Below, one piece after another: positions 8,196 through 17,325 of a stretch of DNA of 64,000 nt. The notes beneath the pieces were generated by a model. It worked only from the letters and a program-made list of their open reading frames with translations, had not been told where the DNA came from and ran no database searches. Numbering within the stretch: the stretch's first letter is position 1; every line of letters starts with the position of its first letter. This DNA is from Candidatus Omnitrophota bacterium (lineage in GTDB: Bacteria > Omnitrophota > Omnitrophia > Omnitrophales > Aquincolibacteriaceae). Both the position numbers and the translations under genes were made by a program. The stretch spans positions 1 to 64,000 of the forward strand of contig JACPXK010000055.1 of assembly GCA_016196565.1 (NCBI GenBank), written 5' to 3'.

Positions 8196-10145
8196 CTAAA
8201 GCATTTCCCAAGAGCTTCGATAAGCCCCGATGGATTCCGAATACTGGATGAAATCGCGATAAAACTTGATGGAAGAAAGCGTTGCGCTGTCCCCTACGAC
8301 GACGAGTTTCCGCTTGGCTCGCGTCATGGCCACATTCATGCGCCGGACATCCGTAAGAAAACCCATTTCTCCTTCGACATTGGAGCGCACGAGCGACAAA
8401 ATTACCACCTCTTTTTCCCGTCCCTGAAAGCCGTCGACGCTATCGACCTCCAGCCCGGGATATTGGGCTTTGCTTGCGAGTAACCGGACCTGAGCACTGT
8501 AAGGACTGATGACTGCGATTTCCTCCGGTTTCACGCCAAGCTCAAGCAAGCGCTTTAAAACGCCCAGCACAAGATTGGCTTCTTCCGGATTGTAACGGCT
8601 CTCACTGGCAGGCTCGAGCATTTCTTCAAAACCCCGGCCGGCGGTATCCAAATAAAGAAAAACCTCTTCGGTTTCCGGAGCCTGCTCGACATGGGCAAGA
8701 TCGGCTAAGTTGTGACGGCGCACCGACTCATCGGCAATCAACTCGCCGCCATAAAATTTCTGTGAAGAAAAATTCATAATTTTTTCGTGCATGCGGTATT
8801 GAATTTTGAGAAGGGTTTTGAAGCGTTCGTCGAGCAAAGGGTAAAGCCGCTCAAATAAAGTAATGCCGAGGCCGCCCGCCTCCGCCTCTTTAGAAAGGAC
8901 AGTCGGAGGAAGTTGAAAATGATCCCCTGCCAACACCACTTTCTTGGCCCGCAAAAGCGGAATCCAGGAACTGGGTTCTGTGGCCTGAGTGGCTTCGTCC
9001 ATCACCAAAAGGTTGAAGGCCTTTTCTTCGAAGATGCGGTCTCTGGCGCTTGTTAGCGTGCCGACCATGACCGGAGCTTCGGCAAGAACTCTTTCGAAAA
9101 TAGAATGTTCCAGCGCGCGAATATCCGATTTTAATTGTTTGATGCGATCGCTAAGGTCTTCTCTTTCCTCGCGACCCAAGGAACGGCGGTCCTTATGCCT
9201 TTGGCGGATCAGATAACACCGTTCCAGATCAAATTCCATTTCTTCCACCCGTTTTGTGTCGGGATGGGATGCGAGTTTAAAATCCAAAGTGTGATCGCGC
9301 AAATGTTCCATAATGCGTGCGGGATGGCCAAGCCGCAGCGCTGCAATGCCATTTTCCACAAGGCATTCGAGCAAATGATCGCAGGCCGTATTACTGGGCG
9401 CTGTCGCGAAAACAAAATCGCCGGCGGAAATCGCCTGGCGGATAATTTCGATAAGCGCAGTGGTTTTTCCCGTTCCGGGGGGACCGTGAACAAGGCTGAC
9501 ATCGGGGGCTTCAAGGGCCTTGCGTACGGCCTCTTTCTGCCAGGCATTCAGCCGCGAGTTGAAAAACGGGATTTTTTCGAGCGGAATCGGATCGCCTTCG
9601 GCAGGTTTTTTTAATCCCAGAATCAAATCCCGGAAAAAAGCCAAACGGCCGTGCTTGGCTTCGGAGACTTCTTTCAGGGCATCAAACATTTTGCGATAAG
9701 TATATTTTGAAGGCGAAGGAGTGAGATGATAAAGAGCATCTTCGGCCAAGATTTCCTCAGGTCTTGTCCAATCAAAGGCAACCGTAATGGAATCAGAAGA
9801 TTTCTCATAAACCGTTCCCGGCGGAAGATCCAAAAACCCTTCCCCTTCGCGCTCGATTTGAAGGACATCCCCGGCATCAAAAGTATAAAGAGGAATTTTC
9901 CGGCCGTCGGCAAATCCGAAGGTCAGTAAATGATGCCCGCCGGGACTGTAATGGGATTCGAGAATTTTGAGCCTAAGGAGGGCCTTGCCTCTTTTTTCGC
10001 GTTCTTCGAGGCTGAGATTGAGGTATTCATTTTTGAATTGAGAAATTTCTTCCGCCTCTTCAAGCCGCAGAAGATTTCTCAAATGCTGAAAGTGATTTTC
10101 GGAACTTGTGGGCGTTTTCAAATTTTCCTGCGGCAGACAGAACAT
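8196..10145 (-). CDS. Superfamily 1 DNA/RNA helicase, IGHMBP2/UPF1-like
   Basis: About 650 aa cytoplasmic ATPase. Walker A is VHGPPGTGKTTALIEI. Walker B is LLVMDEATQATE (DEAT type). Further motifs are GDHFQLPPTV (III), IQYRMHEKI (IV), VDSVDGFQGREKEVV (V) and VAMTRAKRKL (VI). The set is that of SF1B 5'-3' helicases of the SMUBP-2/UPF1 group. An insertion rich in charged residues lies between motifs Ia and II. I prefer ATG 10145, giving MFCLPQENLK, because the longer start at 10187 would overlap the upstream gene by 70 bp. Co-operonic with mutS and mutL, so a DNA-repair role is plausible but not shown. Confidence 0.88.
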   Translation of the reverse strand: MFCLPQENLKTPTSSENHFQHLRNLLRLEEAEEISQFKNEYLNLSLEEREKRGKALLRLKILESHYSPGGHHLLTFGFADGRKIPLYTFDAGDVLQIEREGEGFLDLPPGTVYEKSSDSITVAFDWTRPEEILAEDALYHLTPSPSKYTYRKMFDALKEVSEAKHGRLAFFRDLILGLKKPAEGDPIPLEKIPFFNSRLNAWQKEAVRKALEAPDVSLVHGPPGTGKTTALIEIIRQAISAGDFVFATAPSNTACDHLLECLVENGIAALRLGHPARIMEHLRDHTLDFKLASHPDTKRVEEMEFDLERCYLIRQRHKDRRSLGREEREDLSDRIKQLKSDIRALEHSIFERVLAEAPVMVGTLTSARDRIFEEKAFNLLVMDEATQATEPSSWIPLLRAKKVVLAGDHFQLPPTVLSKEAEAGGLGITLFERLYPLLDERFKTLLKIQYRMHEKIMNFSSQKFYGGELIADESVRRHNLADLAHVEQAPETEEVFLYLDTAGRGFEEMLEPASESRYNPEEANLVLGVLKRLLELGVKPEEIAVISPYSAQVRLLASKAQYPGLEVDSVDGFQGREKEVVILSLVRSNVEGEMGFLTDVRRMNVAMTRAKRKLVVVGDSATLSSIKFYRDFIQYSESIGAYRSSWEML

Positions 10146-11053
10146 TCGATAAGAAGTTCTTCGATCACGGCCCGGCAATAAGGGCATCGTTTGTAACCTT
10201 GTTCAAGCGGGCGAAGTCTTTCTTCCCATATTTCCCTGGTCACCGAGGCCAAAAAAATGAATAACATGGAACCCAGAAAAACGGGCACCACCACAAAACG
10301 CGACCATCCCCAAGGAAGCCCAAAAGCTAAATCAAAAATCCATGTGCCGTAAGAAACCCACACGGCGACATACAGCCCTAAAATACCGCCCGGAATAGTT
10401 TCCCAAAATTGAGCGCCCGCTAAGGCCCAGAAAACGAGGGCGACGGCCCCGCCCAAAATAATCACGAGAAAAGCAATATTCATGAACCGGTCCCAACCGC
10501 CGGGACGAAGCCCGTAAAAAGCCAATTGTTCGTAAGGGGTTCTTACGCGTATTTGTTGCTCACGTCCCGCAAAAGAAATTCCTCGCGAAGAAAGAATGCC
10601 ATAAGCCACGCGGCGCAGAAAATGAAATTCTCCCCATTTCAAAAAGGCTTGTTCGAATTCGGAAAAAGTGCGGCTTTTCAGCAAGAATTCTTCGTAAAGC
10701 CGGGTCGCCCCTTGCTCATCCTGACGGGCGCTTGCCAAAATGGCTTTGAGAAGAATCGCAAAAGAATTTTTATCGTAATCTTTAAGGGCCTCATCCAGTA
10801 AGGCGCCGATCACTTCCGGTTTTTCCCGCGAAGCCATGCCGAGCGCAGCTTTGGCGGTTTTTTCTAAGGAATCGTTGTAAGCCTTGAGCTTAAAGGAACG
10901 TTTCGGGGCAACTTGCTGCAGCTTGATGGAAGCCTGGGTAATGATTTTTCCGAATTCTTCGCCGAAATCGTAACTGGGGGCGGTTTCAATTTGGACAACG
11001 CCCATCCATAGAGGAAATAAAAGAAGAAAAAAGAAAAGCTTTTGCCGCCTCAT
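10118..11053 (-). CDS. Membrane protein with C-terminal zinc ribbon, function unknown
   Basis: 311 aa, not recognised as a named family. A hydrophobic signal/anchor spans residues 5-22. A helical, Ala/Lys-rich domain about 25-185 may be periplasmic. Three TM segments lie at about 195-215, 222-242 and 250-272. The tail ends in CPYC...CSVC (C290, C293, C304, C307), a probable zinc ribbon on the cytoplasmic side. It overlaps the upstream CheY-like gene by ATGA and the downstream helicase by 28 bp, so all three appear co-translated. Confidence 0.75.
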   Translation of the reverse strand: MRRQKLFFFLLLFPLWMGVVQIETAPSYDFGEEFGKIITQASIKLQQVAPKRSFKLKAYNDSLEKTAKAALGMASREKPEVIGALLDEALKDYDKNSFAILLKAILASARQDEQGATRLYEEFLLKSRTFSEFEQAFLKWGEFHFLRRVAYGILSSRGISFAGREQQIRVRTPYEQLAFYGLRPGGWDRFMNIAFLVIILGGAVALVFWALAGAQFWETIPGGILGLYVAVWVSYGTWIFDLAFGLPWGWSRFVVVPVFLGSMLFIFLASVTREIWEERLRPLEQGYKRCPYCRAVIEELLIECSVCRRKI

Positions 11054-11415
11054 TTTGCTTCAGCAATAAGTTCTTCGATTTTTTGAATTAAGGGTTCTGC
11101 TTCGTAAGGTTTGGAAATGTAAAAATCCGCGCGGTCGGCTTCGCTGATTTGGTCTTTGCGGTAGGCGCTCAGAAGAATGATCGGGATGTGAGCGTAAAGA
11201 GGATCGTTTTTGAGTTCGCGGCAGACAATGTCTCCTTTAAGTTTCGGTAAAGTGTAATCGATGAGCATCAAATCGGGTTTTTCCGTCCGTGCTTTGGATA
11301 ATGCCTCCGGCCCCGTATGCACAATCACGACTTCGAAGCCGTGGTCTTCGAGACGGACAGCGAGCATTTGCGCGATGTCCGGTTCATCTTCGGCAATCAG
11401 GATTTTTTTCGCCAT
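11050..11415 (-). CDS. Stand-alone response regulator receiver (CheY-like)
   Basis: 121 aa single receiver domain. It shows acidic residues in AEDEPD, phosphoacceptor Asp in LMLIDYTLPKLKG, a switch Ser in IILLSAYRK and Lys in FYISKPYE. There is no output domain and no adjacent kinase. It sits between mutL (1 bp upstream) and the zinc-ribbon membrane protein (4-bp overlap), an unusual place for a phosphorelay protein. Confidence 0.92.
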   Translation of the reverse strand: MAKKILIAEDEPDIAQMLAVRLEDHGFEVVIVHTGPEALSKARTEKPDLMLIDYTLPKLKGDIVCRELKNDPLYAHIPIILLSAYRKDQISEADRADFYISKPYEAEPLIQKIEELIAEAK

Positions 11416-11416
11416 T

Positions 11417-13192
11417 TTACTTTCGCTTAAATTGTCTTTCTAAATCGGAAAAAGATTGTTTGAAAAAAGCCGGCCGGCCGTGCGGGCAATTAAAAGGATT
11501 CTCGCATTCCCCGAGGCTTTCAAGAAGCGCCCTCATATCGTGAGAGGTCATGACATCATAAGCCTTCACGGACCGTCGTTTGCAGGCAATGAGCGCCGCC
11601 ACTTCTTCGGCCTGTCCTTCAACCGAACTGCGAATATGCCCTTCTTCCTTTTCTTCCAGAAAACATTTGAGAATGGCCGCGGGGCTTTCGTTTTTGAAAA
11701 TCGCCGGATAGGCCCGGATCACAAAGTCTTTTTCTCCGAATTCTTCGATCTCAAAGCCGATTTTTTCCAGCATGGGGAGCGCCCGTATCAAAGTTTGCCG
11801 GCGCTTAGGATGAACTTCAAGGATTTCTTCCATTAAAAGATTCTGCCGGTCCGGTTTTTTGGATTTTAATCCCTTCAGCAAGGCCTCAAACATGACGCGC
11901 TCATGAGCGGCATGCTGATCGACGATCACCAGGCCCTCTTCGGTTTCCGCCACAATGAAAGTGTGATGGATTTGGCCCAGAATTTTGCTGATGGAAAGTT
12001 TTTTGACGCGAATCGGCGCCTGCCACTGTTCTGTTTCTTCCGCCCTCTGAATGCGTGCCGGAGGTTCGGCAACAGCCAGATTTTTTTGCAGAGGGAAATC
12101 GGATTGCCGGTAAATATTTTTTACTTCCTCATTCCTAAAGGAGGGCTTCGCCAGTGAAGGGGCACTAAACGTAGAGGATTTTAATTCCGGCGCCAAATCG
12201 CCTTCTTTAAGAATTCTGGCACGAATGGATTCCTTGATAAACGTTTTGATTTGAGCTTCGCTTGAAATTCTTACTTCCTGCTTGGTGGGATGCACATTCA
12301 CATCCACACGGGCCGGATCTACTTCGAGAAAAAGAATCGCCGCCGGATACTGGCCATGCATCAGAAGCCCATGAAATCCCGCCTGAAGCGCAAAGCTTAT
12401 CGTCGAAGAACGAACCCAGCGATGATTGATAAAAAAGATTTGATCGGCGCGCGTGGCACGGGCCACATGAGGTTTTCCGAGAAGGCCTTGAAGATGAACC
12501 CCGTTTTCTTTCTCGTCAATTTCGATTAAGTCTTTCTTTTTGATATCTTCGCCAAAAACTTTCAAAGCGCGCGTCAAAAGGGTTTCGCCGGCAAGAAAAT
12601 CAAAAATGGTTTTTCCGCCGTCCTTTAAAACAAATCGGACATCCCGCCGGCAAAGGGCCATGCGGGAGACAACATCCATGATATGACCGAGTTCCGTGGA
12701 ATCGGCTTTGATAAATTTGCGCCGGGCGGGAGTGTTGAAAAATAAATCGCGCACTTCCACGGTCGTTCCTACACTGGCCGGGCTTTCCTTGGCCTTGGTT
12801 TTCGCGCCTCCCTCAATGGCAATTTCAATCGCCGTCGAAGCGCCTTTTTTTCTTGTAACAAGACAAGTGCGCGAAACTGCGGCAATGCTGGGCAGCGCCT
12901 CGCCGCGAAACCCGAAAGATTCCACATGCATCAAATCATCGGCGCTGGAAATCTTGCTCGTCGCATGGCGTTCAAAGGCAAGCTCGGCATCGTCAGAGGC
13001 CATGCCTGAACCATTATCCGAGACCCGCACCAAACTTTTTCCGCCATGCCGTATATCGATTTCGATGGACGTGGCCCCTGCGTCCAGAGAATTTTCCACA
13101 AGCTCTTTGACAATCGAGGCCGGCCTTTCCACCACTTCCCCGGCGGCGATTTTATTGGCAACTTTTTCGGATAAGATTTTGATAATCCCCAT
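11417..13192 (-). CDS. mutL: DNA mismatch repair protein MutL
   Basis: 591 aa. The GHKL ATPase domain has KIAAGEVVERPASIVKELVEN, DNGSGM and HATSKI. The C-terminal dimerisation domain carries DQHAAHERVMFE, which fits the DQHA(X)2E(X)4E endonuclease motif, plus CPHGRP. This MutL is therefore probably the nicking type found in bacteria without MutH. It starts 10 bp after the mutS stop with GAGGG upstream of ATG and forms the mutSL pair for post-replicative mismatch repair. Confidence 0.97.
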   Translation of the reverse strand: MGIIKILSEKVANKIAAGEVVERPASIVKELVENSLDAGATSIEIDIRHGGKSLVRVSDNGSGMASDDAELAFERHATSKISSADDLMHVESFGFRGEALPSIAAVSRTCLVTRKKGASTAIEIAIEGGAKTKAKESPASVGTTVEVRDLFFNTPARRKFIKADSTELGHIMDVVSRMALCRRDVRFVLKDGGKTIFDFLAGETLLTRALKVFGEDIKKKDLIEIDEKENGVHLQGLLGKPHVARATRADQIFFINHRWVRSSTISFALQAGFHGLLMHGQYPAAILFLEVDPARVDVNVHPTKQEVRISSEAQIKTFIKESIRARILKEGDLAPELKSSTFSAPSLAKPSFRNEEVKNIYRQSDFPLQKNLAVAEPPARIQRAEETEQWQAPIRVKKLSISKILGQIHHTFIVAETEEGLVIVDQHAAHERVMFEALLKGLKSKKPDRQNLLMEEILEVHPKRRQTLIRALPMLEKIGFEIEEFGEKDFVIRAYPAIFKNESPAAILKCFLEEKEEGHIRSSVEGQAEEVAALIACKRRSVKAYDVMTSHDMRALLESLGECENPFNCPHGRPAFFKQSFSDLERQFKRK

Positions 13193-13201
13193 AAGCCCTC
13201 T

Positions 13202-15832
13202 TTATTTTAGCTTTTTCTTCCATTCGGAAATTTTATTCAGAGCCTCAAGCGGGGTTAAGGCATCCAAATTCAATTCTTTAATCTCCCCCAATAAGGGATG
13301 ATCCTTGGGCAAATCAAAAAGCGTGGGCTCGTGACTCGCTTTTTTGGATTTAGTATTCTTGGTTTTTCCTTCAATAATTTCGGTCGCTTCCGTGTTCTCG
13401 CTTTCCAAAATACGGAGAATTTCGTCCGCTCGCTCGGTCACCTGAGCGGGAATGCCTGCCAAGCGCGCCACATGAATGCCGTAACTGCGGTCTGAGCCGC
13501 CCTTCACCACTTTGCGGAGGAATACAATGCCGTCTTTGGTTTCCTTGACCGTGATATTGTAATTTTTGATTCCCGGGAAATGATCTTCCAGCTGAGTCAG
13601 TTCATGATAATGCGTGGCAAAAAGGGTGCGGGGCCGGATTTTTCCGCCGGCCAAATATTCGCAAATCGCCCACGCAATGCTCACGCCGTCGAACGTGGAA
13701 GTTCCCCTTCCCACTTCATCGAGAATGAGAAGGCTTCTTTCGGTCGCCGATTGAAGAATATGGGCCGTTTCGATCATTTCCACCATAAAGGTACTTTCGC
13801 CGTGCGCCAAATCATCGCTTGCGCCGATGCGCGTAAAAATTCTATCGACAAGACCCACACGCGCGGACCCCGCAGGAACAAAAGAACCGATTTGAGCAAG
13901 CAGTACAATATGAGCCACTTGGCGGATGTAAGTTGATTTTCCGGCCATATTCGGACCGGTCAAAACAATAAGCTGATGATCCCCAGTATCAAGAAAGGCA
14001 TCGTTTTCCACGAATTGGCCTGCCGGAAGCATGGCTTCCACCACCGGATGACGGCCGGCACGGATGTGAAGTTCGCGTGAATCCACGATCTCGGGCCTCA
14101 CCCAATTTTTTTGAATGGCCGTGATCGCCAGCGCGGCAAGAGCATCCAGCGTCCCCGTGGCCTTGGCCATGGCCTGAAGCGCAACAAGTTCTTCCAACAC
14201 TTCGGCGCGGATTTGATTGAAGATTTCATATTCCAGGGCTTTGATTTTGTCTTCGGCCCCGGAAATTTTTTCATCCCAGCTTTTTAGTTCAGGAACGATA
14301 AACCGTTCGGCGTTGGCCAAGGTTTGACGGCGAATATAATCCAGCGGCACCAGATGAAGATTTGATTTACTGACTTCAAGGGCATAGCCGAAAACTTGCG
14401 AATATTTAACCCGAAGTGATTTGATGCCGGTGCGCTCAATTTCGCGCTGCTGAAACTCGAGCAGCCAGTTTTTACCATTTTTTGAAATCTCTCGAAGCTC
14501 ATCCAAATCCGGGCGAAAACCGTCACGGATCAGCCCGCCCTCTTTTAACGAAAGCGGAGGAGCTTCCACAATCGATACGGTAATTCTCTGGCGCAATTTG
14601 GGAAAAGGATTCAGCGTTTTCAAGATTTGCTTCAAAACCGGGCTTTTGGATTTTTTGAGCGCCGCCTGAAGTTCCGGAACCCGTTCCAAAAACAATTTGA
14701 GATTCACAAGATCGCGGGCATTGGCCACGCCGTAATTGAGCCGGCTGAGGGTTCGCTCCATATCCTTAACGCCGTGAAGAAGCGTGCGCACCGATTGTGT
14801 CCAGGAAGGATCTTCCACAAATTCCCGGACTCCGTTTTGTCTTTCTTCAATTTGTTCACGGACAAGCAAAGGATGTGTCAGCCACTGATAAAACATTCTT
14901 CCGCCCATGGAGGTCAGCGATTGATCGATGGTTGCAAGCAAGGTGGCACTGCTTTTTTTCCCGCTTAAATTGGAAACAAGCTCCAGGCTTTTTTGAGTTT
15001 GCCGGTCAAGCGTCATGAAATCGCGGGTGTCCAAAAGGACGGGAGTGTGGAGATGTTCGATTCCGGAATGGAGATGATCTCTCAGATAATACAAAATTGC
15101 GCCGGCAGCTCCCACAGCCAGTGCCCGATCGGCAAAAGGAATACTCGTTTTGGAGCCGAAGCGAAAAGATTCGAGTAAATGCCTGAAGCCCTCTTCCGGT
15201 TCAAAAATCCAATCTTCATAAACGCTCAGGCTGGCATTCAGCCCTTCACGAATAAATGAAGGAAGATGAGTTTCTTCATTAAGGGATTTGGGCAGAATCA
15301 CTTCGCGCGGCGAAAGCAGGCTCAATTCGCCCAAAAGACGGTCTTCGGCAAGTTCGCGCACATAAAACTCTCCGGTTCCAAGCTCCAAGTAAGCCAGCCC
15401 GTAATTTTTCCCCTGGCGGACAAGTGCTGCCATGTATTCAAGATTTTTCCCTTTATTGTCATCATCCAAATAAGTGGCGGGGGTTATGATGCGCGTGATT
15501 TTTCGCTCCACCAAACCCTTGGCGGCTTTGGGATCGCCGATTTGCTCGCAAACAGCCACCTTCAGCTGATGGTCGAGAAGGGTGCGGACATATTCATGAA
15601 AGGCGTGATAAGGAATGCCGCACATGGGAACACGGCCGACTTCGCCGCCTTCACGGCCCGTCAGGGTGATATTTAGAATTTCCGAACAACGGACGGCGTC
15701 TTCAAAAAACATTTCATAAAAATCGCCGAGGCGGAAAAAAAGGACGGTGTCTTTACTGAGGGTTCTTTTGATGGAGCGGTATTGCTCCATCATCGGGCTT
15801 AATTTTTGTTCGGTTAGGGTGCTTTGCTCCAT
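13202..15832 (-). CDS. mutS: DNA mismatch repair protein MutS
   Basis: About 876 aa, normal for MutS1. The N-terminal mismatch-binding motif is LGDFYEMFFEDA (the F-x-E wedge). The core lever and clamp domains follow. The ATPase has GPNMAGKSTYIRQVA (Walker A) and LDEVGRGTSTFDG (Walker B and signature). The C-terminal helix-turn-helix ends in LEALNKISEWKKKLK. The in-frame ATG at 15847 overlaps the TATAAT -10 element, so I place the start at ATG 15832 (MEQSTLTEQKL), leaving only about 6 nt of leader. It heads the mutS-mutL-CheY-zinc ribbon-helicase-GT39-LMF gene run. Confidence 0.97.
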   Translation of the reverse strand: MEQSTLTEQKLSPMMEQYRSIKRTLSKDTVLFFRLGDFYEMFFEDAVRCSEILNITLTGREGGEVGRVPMCGIPYHAFHEYVRTLLDHQLKVAVCEQIGDPKAAKGLVERKITRIITPATYLDDDNKGKNLEYMAALVRQGKNYGLAYLELGTGEFYVRELAEDRLLGELSLLSPREVILPKSLNEETHLPSFIREGLNASLSVYEDWIFEPEEGFRHLLESFRFGSKTSIPFADRALAVGAAGAILYYLRDHLHSGIEHLHTPVLLDTRDFMTLDRQTQKSLELVSNLSGKKSSATLLATIDQSLTSMGGRMFYQWLTHPLLVREQIEERQNGVREFVEDPSWTQSVRTLLHGVKDMERTLSRLNYGVANARDLVNLKLFLERVPELQAALKKSKSPVLKQILKTLNPFPKLRQRITVSIVEAPPLSLKEGGLIRDGFRPDLDELREISKNGKNWLLEFQQREIERTGIKSLRVKYSQVFGYALEVSKSNLHLVPLDYIRRQTLANAERFIVPELKSWDEKISGAEDKIKALEYEIFNQIRAEVLEELVALQAMAKATGTLDALAALAITAIQKNWVRPEIVDSRELHIRAGRHPVVEAMLPAGQFVENDAFLDTGDHQLIVLTGPNMAGKSTYIRQVAHIVLLAQIGSFVPAGSARVGLVDRIFTRIGASDDLAHGESTFMVEMIETAHILQSATERSLLILDEVGRGTSTFDGVSIAWAICEYLAGGKIRPRTLFATHYHELTQLEDHFPGIKNYNITVKETKDGIVFLRKVVKGGSDRSYGIHVARLAGIPAQVTERADEILRILESENTEATEIIEGKTKNTKSKKASHEPTLFDLPKDHPLLGEIKELNLDALTPLEALNKISEWKKKLK

Positions 15833-15845
15833 GGCGAGTAGACGC

Positions 15846-15873
15846 ATTATAGCCTACCGCCTGAGCACGACAA
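15846..15873 (-). promoter_or_regulatory. Sigma70-type promoter for mutS operon
   Basis: On the minus strand TTGTCG (15873-15868), a 16-bp spacer, then perfect TATAAT (15851-15846). The distance from TATAAT to ATG 15832 is 13 nt, so the predicted leader is only about 6 nt and has no Shine-Dalgarno sequence. Confidence 0.65.
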
Positions 15874-15878
15874 AGAAC

Positions 15879-15917
15879 AAAAGGGGCCAGGCACCTTAGG
15901 TGCCTGGCCCCTTTTGG
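15879..15917. repeat. Perfect palindrome of the AAAAGGGGCCAGGC family (possible terminator)
   Basis: 17-bp arms (AAAAGGGGCCAGGCACC and its exact complement) around TTA. It lies between the stop of the TIGR04073-like gene and the mutS promoter. Read on the minus strand it forms a GC-rich hairpin followed by TTTT, so it could terminate transcription of the upstream gene. The same core recurs at 24373, 29350, 29613, 30835, 37378 and 38858. Confidence 0.85.
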
Positions 15918-15934
15918 ATTGGTTTTGATTTTAT

Positions 15935-16267
15935 TTAGAATTGAACCCCGTTATTGGGAAGCGGAACATCAATAAAGGTAAAAGGGAAAGTCACGGTGTG
16001 AAGCGCCCCACCCACCGTATAAACGACAGCATTCACAATCCCTATTCCCGTACCCCGGATCGGGCAGGTCTTTTCATCATGAGCCTTCATCGGCGAGCGG
16101 AAAATCTCCGTCCAGCCGCCGAGCAAATTTCTAACCCCAAAATCAAGTTTTCCTTTCACTTGATTGGCGTATCCTTGTTCCTCGGTCCAGGGGCTGGCGG
16201 CATAGCCTATTCCCGGAATACTTAGCATTAACACGGCTGCAAACATCACGGCTATTAACTTTTTCAT
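15935..16267 (-). CDS. Exosortase-system-associated protein, TIGR04073-like, exported
   Basis: 110 aa from ATG 16267, chosen because GGGAGGA lies 7-8 nt upstream; a longer frame reaches 16309. A signal peptide (MKKLIAVMFAAVLMLSIPG.GYA) ends near residue 24. The mature part has KLDFGVRNLLGGWTEIFRSP and a C-terminal VDVPLPNNG-like end (FIDVPLPNNGVQF), which I associate with TIGR04073 small proteins that co-occur with exosortase systems. No exosortase gene is in the window. Function unknown; envelope location likely. Confidence 0.7.
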   Translation of the reverse strand: MKKLIAVMFAAVLMLSIPGIGYAASPWTEEQGYANQVKGKLDFGVRNLLGGWTEIFRSPMKAHDEKTCPIRGTGIGIVNAVVYTVGGALHTVTFPFTFIDVPLPNNGVQF

Positions 16268-16392
16268 AGATATCCTCCCTTTCGGTTCACCCTTATTAAC
16301 GGCAAACACCCCTAAGTTTTTAATGCCTCTGGCCGATAAAATTTATGATTCGTAATAACGGAAACCACGTCATTAAACCAGGGAGGAATATC

Positions 16393-16539
16393 ATGGCTGC
16401 TGAAGATCCGAAGGATAAATGGAAAAAGTGGGGCAAAGAAAAAGAAGACAATCCGATGAAAGAAAAATCAAAAATCATCTTCATCGCGATTGCATTGATT
16501 CTTGTGGGATGTATCTATTTCATATTAAGGAGCCTGTAA
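16393..16539 (+). CDS. Small single-TM protein, 48 aa
   Basis: ATG 16393 has a strong Shine-Dalgarno (AGGGAGGAA, about 5 nt spacing). The product is a charged N-terminus (MAAEDPKDKWKKWGKEKEDN), then one TM helix (IIFIAIALILVGCIYFIL) and a short RSL tail. It is divergent from the TIGR04073-like gene, and the 125 bp between them must hold both promoters. No family recognised. The good ribosome site supports a real gene. It ends 3 bp before the convergent oppF-like stop. Confidence 0.65.
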   Translation: MAAEDPKDKWKKWGKEKEDNPMKEKSKIIFIAIALILVGCIYFILRSL

Positions 16540-16542
16540 TCC

Positions 16543-17325
16543 TCAAGGCCAGGCAAGTACCGATTCGAGGAGACGGCGGGTATACCCTTCCCGAGGTGCA
16601 TTAAGAATTTTCTCTTTCTTTCCCATTTCCACAATCTTGCCGCGGTAAAGGACTATCCACTCCTCCGTCAATTGGCTGACAAGCGCCAGATCATGGCTGA
16701 TGAAGAGAATTCCCGCTTTAAAGGAAGGGCGCAGCTCTTTTAAGAGTCTCACGATTTGCGCCTGCACCGAAACATCAAGCTGGGAAGTCGGCTCATCCAA
16801 AATCAAAAATTCCGGACGCATCACAAGGGCACGGGCAATGGCGATTCTTTGCCTTTCGCCTCCGCTCAGCGCATGAGGCCGGCGGGAAAGGTATTCAGTT
16901 TTAAGCCGTACTTTTTCCAACGCTTCTTTGACTCTGTCATTTTTCTCAGGCCCGGGCAAATCCTGAATTCCCTCTTCCAGGATTTCTTTGATTTTCCATT
17001 TCGGATCGAGCGCCAGATAAGGGTTTTGAAAAATCATCTGAACCTTTTGATAATAAGCCTTGGCATTATTTTTTAAAACCCCGTCGAGATCTTTGCCTTC
17101 AAAAATGATTTTCCCTGCCGTAGGTTTTGAAAGTCCGACCAGTAATTTGGCAAGCGTGCTTTTGCCCGATCCGCTTTCTCCGACCAGACCATAAAATCCC
17201 CCGCCCCGGATATCGAGAGTGATTCCGTCAAGGGCATTGAAAGACGGCCCCTTTTTAAAAATCCCCTGCCGGACAAAAAAAGATTTTGAAACATTTTGAA
17301 TTTGATAAAGAATCTCGCCGCTCAT
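16543..17325 (-). CDS. ABC transporter ATP-binding protein, OppF/DppF-like
   Basis: 260 aa ATPase of a peptide/nickel-type importer. Walker A is LVGESGSGKSTLAKLL, signature LSGGERQRIAIARAL, Walker B EFLILDEPTSQLDVS, and the switch His is in FISHDLALV. It is shorter than typical OppF (~320 aa) because the C-terminal oligopeptide/dipeptide extension is reduced, ending YTRRLLESVLAWP. Its start overlaps the OppD-like stop by 4 bp; last gene of the opp operon. Confidence 0.92.
   Translation of the reverse strand: MSGEILYQIQNVSKSFFVRQGIFKKGPSFNALDGITLDIRGGGFYGLVGESGSGKSTLAKLLVGLSKPTAGKIIFEGKDLDGVLKNNAKAYYQKVQMIFQNPYLALDPKWKIKEILEEGIQDLPGPEKNDRVKEALEKVRLKTEYLSRRPHALSGGERQRIAIARALVMRPEFLILDEPTSQLDVSVQAQIVRLLKELRPSFKAGILFISHDLALVSQLTEEWIVLYRGKIVEMGKKEKILNAPREGYTRRLLESVLAWP

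Noticed and set aside
15832..15847. mutS start at ATG 15847
   Set aside because: That ATG overlaps the TATAAT -10 element and would not be in the transcript.
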